Source: Chrysoperla carnea (lineage: Eukaryota > Arthropoda > Insecta > Neuroptera > Chrysopidae). Taken from it: a DNA stretch of 64,000 nt. The stretch covers positions 61,978,181 through 62,042,180 of the forward strand of contig NC_058340.1 in NCBI RefSeq assembly GCF_905475395.1. The letters are read 5' to 3'. This document shows, in pieces, positions 46,295 through 56,660 of the stretch. The notes below the pieces were generated by a model. It saw only the letters and a list, made by a program, of their open reading frames with translations, was not told where the DNA came from and did no database searches. Both the position numbers and the translations under genes were made by a program. Each line of letters opens with the position of its first letter. Within the stretch, counting starts at the first letter, position 1.

Positions 46295-47797
46295 GCCAAT
46301 GGGCGGCAATTTCGTAAATCCGCTCCTGCGGTGAGTTATTTAAAAATGGTCAATTATTCAATTTTAAGAAGATAATTTAAGGGGATTAATTGCAATACTA
46401 TTTAATTGTTTAATCTAAGGGGTTCTATTCAACTATAAAAGCACAAATTATTATTGGCCATAATACAAACACAATTTTATTTCAAGAATTGTTTTAATTT
46501 TTTGACTTTGTTATACGTTTTAATTTTATATGATTTTATTATAATCATTTTGTATTTATTTGGGTATTTGACTAATCTTAGACAACCTAATGAGAGAATT
46601 CTTGCAACATAATTATTTTATTTTTAAAGCATTTTATTAAGATCAGTCAAATATTTCAATATGGATAAATTTTACCACTTTTGTCGTTCTTTTTTTCTCT
46701 ATATATATATATATTCTCTCTTGTATGTATAACCGTTAAGAGTATTTAAATTATATACAATGTATTTAAAGAAATCCACTCACTTTTTTGCTATGAAGAA
46801 TATATACTATTTGAAAGTAAAAAATTTGTTTTTTTTAACTCGTAATGCCAAAAATGCTCCCAGATTTGCACTCCCGAGCCACTACTTGGAACCACATCTG
46901 AGAATTATTAAATGACAGGCCATTTCTACTCTCAACTATTGGGTGTGTGATTTTATAAATAAGAAATAGATAGGAACAGCAGGCTGCAGGCAAGCTAAGC
47001 AAACGATAGCTGGTATCAATGCCACATGGTCTCTCTGGCTCACCAACAAAAAGCAGGAATACAAAAACCTGTTAGTGATGGGCGGGTGCTTATCAGTAGC
47101 TCCAAATTCAAAAGACATATACCTCTCATTGGGCTGGAGGTGTAAGGAGGCGGATGATACATCTTTTCATCTGAGTTGGACTCCGGAAAATCCGATGTAA
47201 AATAACTCCACAAGTAAGGTTGAAGTCTCTCTTGTCAGTCGTAAAGAATACGAAGAAGGTTAGATTTAGGTTGAGGGTGCGGATCTTCTTGCATATCTAC
47301 TTACCTACCTGACTTCATCCTCCCATCTACTAGTATTACTACAAATAGCAAAAATTACAATTTTAGTCATTCATATCTACGACTAAGTCATTACCCATTC
47401 ACTTCGCTGGAGTTTCATCTTAAACTAACTTTTAAAATAATAATCCATTTGTTTAACATAATACGATAGGGATTTGAATGAATTATATGAAGTGGGGAAT
47501 CTGGATTTAGATTTTGATAATTTAAAATTTCGGCCACTTGAATATAAGTACAAAATTAATGCATAAACTTTTATTTACTTGTTTTCAGAATACATTTTAA
47601 GCTTAGATTTGACAAATAAATAAATAAATAGAAATTATTTCTTCTTCTTCTTCTTCTTCAAAAAAAAAAAAACAAAACAAACAAAGCATGCGATAACAAA
47701 AAAATTCGTGGCTTGTATTTTTTCATATACTAAACATAACCTATAAACGTTTTACATTTATGTATAAATTTATCTAATACTACATTCACTCATACCG
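46295..47797. other. intergenic region with a less AT-rich block and a CTT microsatellite
   Basis: Bases 46850-47340 are distinctly richer in G and C than their surroundings and resemble old retroelement sequence, but I could not translate them into a known protein. A phrase like the dispersed 'CTTCGCTGG' repeat end occurs near 47400. (CTT)n runs about 47640-47658 and is followed by an A-run. No gene was found before the COQ9 stop. Confidence 0.45.
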
Positions 47798-50700
47798 TTA
47801 TCTTCTCCAATTCAACCCCAACATATTACGTGCCTGAAAAGGAAAACAAAATTTTAATAAAATAAAAAAAAACTTTTAACAAAAAGAAAACCGACTTCAA
47901 AAGAAAAACTTTTCCAAAACTAATTAGTAATTAATGTGCACTAAAAAGTAAAAAATAAGAATGCACGTTTTTGGCCAACAAAAGTATTCGGGTCGCACCT
48001 ACTATTATGTGAAAGGAAATGATTTTCTGCCTCTTTAGACCTAAAGATTTAAAATTTTCAAGCCAAGCTTACCATAATGATTGCGGACGTAATAGTTTCC
48101 TTGGCTTGATTACTAACGGTATCAGATGTCGAGATGAATTTGTTCACAGCAGACGCTTCAGAAATTCGTTGACTTAAAAATTGCCACGTTTCTGTATGAT
48201 CCTCTGAAGTGTCTTGAACCATATACAATTCTGTCATTTTATAAATAGCAGCAATTCCAATACGGCGACTATACCATGTAAGCTAAAACAATTGATGGAA
48301 CCTTTAGTTAACTTTCCAAAAAAGTATGAAACATAAACTTACATCCACTGATCGATCACCAGCGTAGTAACAAATATCATCAGCTAATGTCATTAAATTT
48401 GCAAGTGTTGCGGGTACATTTTGAGGCATAGACATAATTGCTATAGCCTGTGTCCACTTACTTTCATAAGGTATAATCATCCTCAATCGTTTTTCAATTG
48501 CTATCCTCGCAATTTCAGACCCTGATTGTTGTTTTTTGACATCCCCAAATTCCTATAAAGAGAATAATAGAAAATTTGCATACAAGAAAGAACCCGACAT
48601 GATTCTTATAGTATAATTAAAATTAAGGGTTGAATCTAAAATATATCAGCTCTCAAAGCTTTGACGTCCTTAGGTTAATTAGTTGTAGAAGACTTCCTAA
48701 TAATGTCTTACCTCTTTAAGTTCATTTGCTAACTTAGTATTACACTGCGTATAAAAGAATTGTACTAATTCCGATCCGGCCGATGGAAACAAACCATGTA
48801 TTGTACCAGGATAATTAACAGTTTTCGCTCCGGCAATAATTGCATTACGTGACCATCCCATTTCATGTACAAAAGGTAATGAAGCGTTTAAGATGGTGGT
48901 TTTGATATCTTGTTCATATTTGTTATCATCTTCTTTGTCATCTGTAGTAATTGGTTCAGGTTTTATTTCAAGAGTAGTCGTAGAATCACCTTTAGGTGTT
49001 CCAGTTTCTTGTAATTTGTATGAAGATATACAAATGCCTCGTGAGTCTGCAAAATAAACGAAACTTTTATATAGTATATAAATTCCAGGATTAATCCAGG
49101 ATTAATTTCATCGATCAATATCTCTGCAACTTGACTTTTATATCTTTCAGTTATTTAAGGTAAATAGAACACACTAAAAATTCAGATCATTAAATGATAA
49201 GATGAGTATATTTTCAGCATCGCTCCGAAATAAAAGATTTCCGGGCAGGATTTCAAGTGATATCTCGAATTCTACCCAAGGAATTGTTAAATAATCTCGA
49301 TTTCTTGTTACTTGGATAGTTTCTCAAATTTTGAAAATATACAATAAGCAATAATACCTCTTAAGAAAATTGCAAAAATCGGCAAATTTTTGTTGTCTGC
49401 GGTTTAGCTAGTTATTTTCTAGAGTAATTTTGACCCAAAAAATACGAAAATCGCACTTCTTTGGTAATAAGAATAGTAGTTTCTGCGATATCGTATAACA
49501 TCTTATACGAGGGTATTCCTGAATAATTTCTTCAGTCGATACCTCAGAAACTTTCAATCACAAAATCAATCAGATTGTCGTATCTTAGGGTTATTTAGCA
49601 AGTCTAGCGATGAAAGTTTCTAATAACTTTTTTGTATGTCCTGTGCTAGAGAAGTTGAGCCAGTATTGCCAGGGTGACACGGTCAAAAGTTACTTTGGTA
49701 TGCCTGAGTATGTTCTTTAGAACTCATACCTTTTACAATTCTGATTTACATTCTGTAACTAAATTTAAAAAAATACATTTTTAATATGGAAAATTGATTT
49801 TATTAATAAATATTTTTTAATAAAGTATAAATAAAGTAAAAAAATCATGTAGAACTCTTAAAACTATATATTTTTGCATCAATACACTCATTAACACGTA
49901 CACGTAAACTTTCCATTAAATCGAAACCATTTAAAGCTGAATCAATAGCGGCTATTTGGTCTGTCGTTGATAAATGTGATAATGTTTCACCACCAATAGT
50001 TACTGAAAATCGTTTATCAACAATATCACTATCCCCTTTTCCAATTTGATTATCAAGAATATCCTTCTTTCGTATATCATAATGAGCCTTCGATAATTCG
50101 ATTGCATCTTTTAACGGCGATAAAATTTCATTACGTATTAGTTCGGTAACATCCCAAATACCAGTACGATTATCATTATCACGTAAATATAGATAGATTA
50201 AAAAATTTAATAAAGCTAATATTTGATCAGAGATTATCATTAAATCAGTTCGGGCACCATCAGACAAAGAACCAAATTTAATTAGAATATTTTTCAAATA
50301 GGAACCCTTTAAATACAGTGGAATGAATTCCGAATTAAAATGTGCATTTAAAGAATCTTTATATTTTGATACTAATAATCCTAACATTCCAGAATGTTTG
50401 CAAATTTGAAAAATATTTGTTATCAAAAGGTAACGACCTTTTATTGTAAATTTATCGTAATAAAGATCGAAAATATCTTTTGCTAACATTCGATATTCTT
50501 TTACTGTACAATGAATCATTATATTTGTTAAAATTTGTATAAATTGAGCATGAACATTAGAATCTAACAGTTCATGGGACATATTAGGTACTAATTTTAT
50601 AAGGCTATACGATAATAAAAGGCCTTTATGAATAATAAACTCTTCAATTTCTTTCATTAGAACAATCGCTAGGTGCAATCCCTGTTGTAGTATAAAAATG

Positions 50701-51833
50701 GGACAATAAACGCAAGGAACTGTTTCGAATTCAATACTTTCAGCGAATAATAAATAGTAAAAGACTCCTAAACAAGGTAAAGGTAATTCGTTGATATCTG
50801 TTATGAATTCTTCCTCCGGTGTATCAGCTAAAACATCCTTTTCACGTTTATCATTTCTTGGTATATTATTTAGAAACGCAATTTTATCGCTGATTAATTT
50901 TGATAGCAATGCCATAATTTCTTCAGCCAATAAACGTGATTTACTTTTTGCATTAAACTTATTTTCTAAGTTTAAAGCAGAAAATGGTTTATCCAATATT
51001 TGTAACAAAAAACATGCACAGAGTTTTCGAAATCCAGGAACCGTTTCTATAAATTCTTCATTAACAAAATATTTTGTAAAATTAATAACTGCATCGTAAA
51101 TTCCATTTATCTTATGTACATTTTCGTCGGAGTCTAACAATAGTTTTTCATTACCCTCTAAACTATGATTTTCCGGGCAATCGATTTTACGGACATAACG
51201 TTTAATTGCAGTAAATGTCCATTCTAAAGTACGTTCTCGTTTATTTTGTACACGGATTAAAACGTTTTTTAAGAGTCGTATAATTGTTATAAATTCTTTA
51301 TCATCCTTAGCTAATTCAATACGTTCAATGAATTCTAACAACGCTTCTTCTGGTGTTCCATTTTCACTTGTTAATTGTAATATTTTCTCGCAGGCATCAA
51401 CCCACTGAATATAAGTTTTATAATTTTCATTTGTAATTTCTTCATAAATTAAATGTGTGTAGGACCAACAATTATTTTTCCAATAATTCGACGATTTCTC
51501 ATCGTTTACAATTAAATCAAATAGACCGTTAATATTTTTCGATTGTAAAATAATTTTCAATTTATTCTCAAATTCACCCGCAAAAGTGGTCATTTTTATT
51601 TAATTTTTTTTAATTTTTAAATGACAGTTATATATACTTAGAATTTAGCTATTTTAAATATTCTAACCTTACATTATATTTTAATTTTGTAAATTTATTA
51701 ATATTTTGGGTAGGTCAAATCTTATTTATTAAAATATTTTTGAAAAGTTTATTAAAATAATTAAATGTAAATACTCACGTTTTAACAATATTGAAAATGT
51801 ATTCGAAAATTTACTTGTTATAAACACCGCCAT
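47798..51833 (-). CDS. Coq9: ubiquinone biosynthesis protein COQ9, five exons
   Basis: COQ9 is a mitochondrial lipid-binding protein that assists COQ7 in coenzyme Q synthesis. The exons in transcription order are 51779-51833, 48712-49046, 48343-48552, 48073-48282 and 47798-47833, totalling 846 nt (281 residues). All junctions are GT/AG and the phases agree; the first junction splits a His codon (C|AC). The start MAVFITSKFSNTFSILLKH is a good mitochondrial presequence: basic, hydroxylated and without acidic residues. Residues 20-75 are a polar linker. The conserved domain follows: LPFVHEMGWSRNAI, HGLFPSAGSELVQFFY, RLRMIIPY, MPQNVPATLANL, DDICYYAGDRSVD, TWYSRRIGIAAIYKMTEL and TWQFLSQRI. The last exon gives only ARNMLGLNWRR. 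The length suits the family. Intron 1 (2732 bp) contains the whole glomulin ORF. Confidence 0.93.
49845..51593 (-). CDS. Glmn: glomulin, nested in COQ9 intron 1
   Basis: This 582-residue all-helical HEAT-like protein matches glomulin in length and C-terminal pattern. The family binds the RBX1 RING subunit of cullin-RING ligases and blocks E2 access; it also binds FKBP12. Visible landmarks are DRTLEWTF-like helices in the first third, SDQILALLNFLIYLYL followed by DNDNRTGIWDV (about 470-485), LKDAIELSKAHYD, then FSVTIGGETLSHL (about 525-537) and the last helix, SALNGFDLMESLRVRVNECI, which is the region that contacts RBX1 in the human protein. The ORF is uninterrupted, unusual beside the intron-split COQ9. 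It lies on the same strand, wholly within COQ9 intron 1, its ATG 185 nt below the exon 1 donor. A minus-strand AATAAA follows at 49799-49804, so it can end its own mRNA. N-terminal resemblance is weak by eye. Confidence 0.88.
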   Translation of the reverse strand: MTTFAGEFENKLKIILQSKNINGLFDLIVNDEKSSNYWKNNCWSYTHLIYEEITNENYKTYIQWVDACEKILQLTSENGTPEEALLEFIERIELAKDDKEFITIIRLLKNVLIRVQNKRERTLEWTFTAIKRYVRKIDCPENHSLEGNEKLLLDSDENVHKINGIYDAVINFTKYFVNEEFIETVPGFRKLCACFLLQILDKPFSALNLENKFNAKSKSRLLAEEIMALLSKLISDKIAFLNNIPRNDKREKDVLADTPEEEFITDINELPLPCLGVFYYLLFAESIEFETVPCVYCPIFILQQGLHLAIVLMKEIEEFIIHKGLLLSYSLIKLVPNMSHELLDSNVHAQFIQILTNIMIHCTVKEYRMLAKDIFDLYYDKFTIKGRYLLITNIFQICKHSGMLGLLVSKYKDSLNAHFNSEFIPLYLKGSYLKNILIKFGSLSDGARTDLMIISDQILALLNFLIYLYLRDNDNRTGIWDVTELIRNEILSPLKDAIELSKAHYDIRKKDILDNQIGKGDSDIVDKRFSVTIGGETLSHLSTTDQIAAIDSALNGFDLMESLRVRVNECIDAKIYSFKSST

Positions 51834-52696
51834 TTTCAAATTTCATTTCTTTTTACTTTTTCATCAATTTCATTAAAAATATTAGAGAAGGTTTGTTCCT
51901 AAGCTGTATTTTCGCTACAAGCTTAACGAGGCAAAAAATATTAAAAAGAATGTAAAATTCTGTTTTTTGAAAAATGATTTCGTCTATTTATTTTTATGGA
52001 TTTTTATGTTTCTTTTAAAATATTTTATTTGTTTCATTGAAAATATGAGTATTTCTGTGAAATAATCTTGTATTCTTGAAGTTCAAGTTGTTCCTACAAG
52101 ATAGCATTACTATTACTATTTCTAGAGTAGTAATGTGAAGAATTTTAATTTAATTAATTCGATTTCTTTTTTGCCTTTAGTATTTAATTATAATTAATAT
52201 CTAATGAAATTAAATGCATAATAATCAAATACTTTAAAACCAAGAAGAAACAATACGGTTATAGGAAATACAAAAGGCGGCATCGCTTAAATTGCTCTTT
52301 CCAGACATTCAGCGCCCCGTACCTCGATGATTTATTTTTTAGACTATGAAAAAAAAAATAGATATTGATTAATCAGTCTAGATTTTCAATTTTATTCGAA
52401 AGCTGTTTTTAAAAGATGTTAATCATTGGTTAAAAGCAGCATTAAGCATCACCATGATAGCCTTAATCATTTTGTCGATTTTTGGATGTTTGGACGGCCA
52501 AATTTTTAATAAACAAATTAGATAAATTCTTTAAACAATTGTCAAATTCGGGATTTCGATTTCGATGTATATCAAGCTATTTTTAGAATAAACTACACAA
52601 ATCAGAAGTACCTATAACTGTACAATTTGTGTAGAACTGCACGTTAAAAAAACTCTGCCTTTGAGAACTAAAATTGAATCTTATAATGTGGACAGT
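51834..52696. other. COQ9/glomulin upstream region
   Basis: The COQ9 promoter should lie just above 51834; no core element could be fixed. The rest, to the hAT insertion, is AT-rich with no ORF or RNA gene that I can support. Confidence 0.45.
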
Positions 52697-53562
52697 CAGG
52701 GCCGGATTTAAATTTCTGCCGCCCTGGGCACTGAAGAAAATGCCGCCCTATGACTGAAATTTTATTTTAATAGTTTTGATATCTTATTTTTTAAGAATTA
52801 GAATAACTAATTAATTGCAGAAAAAAGAACCGGTTCATAACGAGCTGACCATCTGGTTGCAGATAAAGTTTTTAACGCAATTCTTTTTTCAGTATGAGAC
52901 TGTAAGCCCCGACCCAGCGATGCGTCGATGCAGTAAAAAAGTTGTATACATTTTGTACTGTATGAAAGAATGACGCAGCTTCTGGGGCGCATTCAACTCC
53001 AACTAAATTCATAGAATGAGCAGCACAAGAAGCATGTTCTGCAAAATATAATTTCATAAATTCTTGCCTGTAAGCCCGAATAAATCCCTGATACATTATT
53101 CGCGTTATCAAATGACTGACTTCGACAATCTGAGAGATCAAGATCAAAAAACTGAAGAACAGATAATACAGCAACTAGCAAATCTTCAGCTTTATGTCTA
53201 GAGTTCTCAGTTCTCAATAAACATGAAAAAAAAATTTTTTTAATTCTTCAAAAAAAACTATATTAATTTATCAATTTCAGAAAAAAAAAGTATCAAATTT
53301 TATTTGTTCAAACCTTTATGGAAATAAATTAATTTTATTTTAATAGTTTTCACTTAAATTTCCTATATTATAATATACAAAATTTTAATTTGATACATAA
53401 TGCATAAATTATATTTCTTGAAAGATAAAATCTTTATTTAAAAGAATTAGTTAATTATATATTGTATAGAAAATGTTTTCTCACTTTCAAAATTTTGCCG
53501 CCCTAGAAAATTTGCCGCCCTGGGCACTAGCCCCGACTGTCCCTAGTGTAAATCCAGCACTG
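52697..53562 (-). mobile_element. 866-bp internally deleted hAT element (ZMYM/TTF-type transposase remnant)
   Basis: The termini are CAGGGCCGGATTTA and, inverted, CAGTGCTGGATTTA. They are bracketed by a perfect 8-bp target duplication, TGGACAGT (52689-52696 and 53563-53570), the hAT signature. Just inside both ends is the phrase GCCGCCCTGGGCACT. The minus strand encodes broken pieces of a hAT-type transposase in different frames: SFDNANNVSGIYSGLQARI (about 53150-53065), CAAHSMNLVGVE followed by NVYNFFTASTHRW, then TLSATRWSARYEPV near 52850. The zinc-finger N-terminus and the C-terminal dimerisation domain are missing. It is a dead copy that could move only with an outside transposase. Confidence 0.88.
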
Positions 53563-53570
53563 TGGACAGT

Positions 53571-54596
53571 TTTACAAATTGTATAATCCCGCTAGTCACC
53601 ATCATGCTCAGTGCCACTTACCCTATAAATATAAATATACATTCGTCAATAAACCGCATATTCTTCAAAAATTAACCCGGTGATTTATTGATTCGCACTT
53701 TACCACGATCTTACAAGTTTAAATTTTTTTTTATGTGTGCCACTTATGGCGGTCCATGATATTTTTCTATTTTGGCAATTTTTTTGTGGCCACATTGTAT
53801 TTCGGTGTTGCTTTGATGGGGAAAAATATGTTTTCAAATCAAGACAATAGTTATTGATTATTGCTTCACAAATTTTTCGCATTAAAGCATTTTGTTTATT
53901 TACAAATTTTCTGATATTCAATTATCACACGTTTTTATAAATACAAGTGCCTAAGATGTATATTTTCAAAAGCATTTACGCATTTATTTTAATTTTTTTT
54001 TACAAAACAATAAAAAAACTTTCTTTCAAAGCAATTTACTTAATTCCACTTTCTTTCAAAGCAATTTAAAAGCACTAATTTGGTCAGAGAGCTTTTATTC
54101 ACCTGGAAAGCATGGAAAATTCAGGGAATTTCATTTTGAAAAAACAGTGGCCTACGTTAACACGACAGTGGAACTATGTCTGCTAAATTTTGGCAAATCC
54201 ACTAATTATAAAAAAAACTCTTCAAACAAAAGTTTGTTTTTGAAAACGGAACATTTTTTTGTATTTTAACTTTTCTTTAAATCTATTGCGGCATAAACAT
54301 ATATTTTCATTTTTATATGAAAACATCTGTTTATTATTGGAGGTCGTGATTTTATGGACTTTTATTTGCAATATATAAAGGCCAAACTCGCATGTGTCGT
54401 GACTCGTGTACGGGGTCGTTTATTATTTGACATTATTCATTAATATGTTGTTAAATATTTACTATAAAATTAATTGTTTTCTATTGTTTAAAATACATAG
54501 TATTTTTATAACCTTTGAAAAACGGAAATAAATATTTTTAAGTTCAATATCAGTTGTAAGTGACAATGTTACCTAAATATAATTAATAAAAAGTTT
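53571..54596. other. AT-rich intergenic region
   Basis: No gene recognised. A short direct duplication containing CTTTCTTTCAAAGCAATTTA occurs at about 54020 and 54050. The 73-codon minus-strand ORF here (53700-53921) has no recognisable motif. Confidence 0.4.
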
Positions 54597-55160
54597 TATA
54601 CCATGCATTTATGTAACATGCGAGGTATACTAAGTTTAGTCCCAATTGTTTGTAACGCTTAAAAATATTGATGCTATAAACAAAATTTTGGTATAGGTGT
54701 TTATAAAATCACCTAATTAGTCCATTTTCGGTTTTTTGTCCGTCTGTCCGTCTGTCTGTCAACTCGATAAGTTAAAACCGAAAAAAGATATAAAGCTGAA
54801 ATTTTTGACGACGTAAAAAGTGAGGTCGAGTTCGTAAATGAGCAACATAGGTCAAGTAGGTCTTGGGTCCGTAAGACCCATCTTGTAAACCGTTAGAGAT
54901 AGAACAAAAGTTTAAATGTAAAAAATATTCCTTATAAAAAAATAACCAACTTTTGTTTGAAACATTTTTTCGTAAACACACTGTTTACCCGTAAGGGCGC
55001 AAATTAGGCATAAAGTGTATAGTATGTATTATATGGGAATATTAGTTATGTATGTGTGATATGTATGTATGTGTAATATGATAACATGAGAGTAATTAAC
55101 ACTGTTTATGCATGGTATTTCAACAATTTACTCAGTCGATTGTTTGTTTTCACTTGTTTA
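54597..55160 (+). repeat. abundant ~560-bp repeat family, copy 6
   Basis: A nearly full-length plus-strand copy, from TATACC near 54597 to the TTTTCACTTGTTTA end near 55160. It carries the family landmarks in order: GTTTAGTCCCAA, GTAACGCTTAAAAATATTGA, GGTATAGGTG, CACCTAATTAGTCCATTT, a TGTCCGTC tandem tract, GTGAGGTCGAGTTCGTAAAT, the AGACCCATCTTGTAAAC phrase, and TGTTTACCCGTAAGG. This is one of the cleanest copies in the window and a good reference for the others. Confidence 0.9.
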
Positions 55161-55719
55161 AATTAAATTATAAATTCGCAAATACTTGGACTAGAAAACA
55201 AATACTTTCTAGTTTAAATTTTTTAAGAAATTGGGACGAACTCATATGTAACCTTTTGGAATTTTTGTTATTATACCACAAATAACCCAACGTTTTCTAG
55301 TCCATAATATCAACAAAAACTAGATTTGCATAACAGGCTAAATCGTATGACGTAATTGCAAATTTGCAAATTTTAACAGTTAAAATAAATTGATTGATTA
55401 TTCTATTGCTTTGCTTGGTTATTATAACTGTAAATAGATATTTTCCGATAAAAAGTTATTATTTCATCCCGATAATTGTTTGTGAGGCTGTGAAAATGCC
55501 TATGTAACTAAATGTTTTCTTGAAAAAAATATCCTATCAATTTAAAATTTCATACTTATAATGGTGCGGATCTGAGGATGAGAAATCGATCTATATTATT
55601 AAATTAGATATGCTGTGAATTTAAGGTCATTCATTATTCCATTTTAATTAAACAATCCAGCTAAAAAATTTTGGCGATAAAGGACGCTGTTATGACTAAT
55701 TTGCAATTCTTTACATGTT
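55161..55719. other. AT-rich intergenic region
   Basis: Between a copy of the abundant repeat and the 285-bp direct repeat. An imperfect inverted pair is visible around TGGACTAGAAAAC (near 55188) and GTTTTCTAGTCCA (near 55293), suggesting a small palindromic insertion of about 120 bp. No gene. Confidence 0.45.
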
Positions 55720-56000
55720 AATGTTATAGAAAATGTCAAATTAAAATTATTGAGAAACACTAATTAATTAAACTTAATGCTTTAAAAATTGTGAAAATAA
55801 GAAATCAAATTGCACAAATATTATTTTTCAAATGTAAATTATCATAATTATTTATTTAAATTTGTGAGACAATAATGTTAAATTTTCAATGTAAGTCATA
55901 AATGCAATCCATACAATTATATATGCATCCATACAATTCTATAATTAGTGTATCGTTACTATGAAAACGCCTCCAATAAAACTCACGCACGGTGCGAATA
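55720..56000 (+). repeat. 285-bp direct repeat, second copy
   Basis: Matches 2104-2391 in the same orientation at about 90% or better by eye, with only small indels. Both begin AATGTTATAGAAAATGTCAA and end CTCACGCACGGTGCGAATA. Sequence outside these limits differs, so the limits are real element ends. No terminal inverted repeat or coding sequence is obvious. Confidence 0.85.
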
Positions 56001-56594
56001 TAGGATAGATTTTTACTTTTCGTTTTCAATCGTACGAAAAAATAAAAAAGTTGTGTGTTATTTTATAAAGAACAACTTTATAATTAAGTTTTCCTCTATC
56101 TCTTATCAGTTCATAGCATGAATTGATTTTTAAAGAATATTACTAACTATAATATATAAAAATCTATGTCCAGGGAAGGGATGGTTTGCTGCCCCGTCCT
56201 ATTCTTATCTCGGTATGCTCATAATGATTCTTATGCCTACTTACTGAGGTGGGCAAAAAAGGTACCTATTATTTTACACTAAATAATTTTTGAATTCAGA
56301 AACACATAATATTTGCCAAAAAAATATCCCACGTTGCTGAAAATTTTTGTTATTGCTGTTTCTTGACTTGTGCTATCAATTTATTTAAAAACTCATTCAG
56401 AAAGTTGGTGATCTGGACTCTAAAGGCTAAAACCACCTCGACTAGTTTCTTAATGAAATAATCTACACTACATGCAAACACATCTCCACAAACTGGTGAT
56501 ATTTTGACATTTTATTTGTTTTTCTAATAATAAATTTTGGTTTTATTTGTTATTTAAAAACAAAATTTACAGTTAAGGTCGATAAATTGTATAA
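56001..56594. other. AT-rich intergenic region
   Basis: Nothing identifiable. A slightly more GC-rich stretch lies near 56170-56230. Confidence 0.4.
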
Positions 56595-56660
56595 TTACCC
56601 GTCTTTAACTAGACCGACGCGGTATGCTTAGGGTAGCGGGTTCGATTCCCGCCGTCGCCA
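56595..56660 (+). repeat. tRNA-derived fragment (T arm and 3' acceptor half)
   Basis: Bases 56636-56652 form a perfect T arm: GCGGG, a TTCGATT loop, CCCGC. Together these contain an ideal polymerase III B box (GGTTCGATTCC). They are followed by CGTCGCCA, which looks like a 3' acceptor strand with a discriminator base. The matching 5' strand (GGCGACG) and a proper D arm are not found upstream, where GACCGACGCGG stands instead. This is therefore a tRNA-derived or SINE fragment and not a working tRNA gene. Confidence 0.55.

Noticed and set aside
50791-51099. 102-codon plus-strand ORF
   Set aside because: Antisense shadow of glomulin.
56595-56660. possible functional tRNA gene
   Set aside because: Perfect T arm, but no matching 5' acceptor strand, D arm or anticodon stem.
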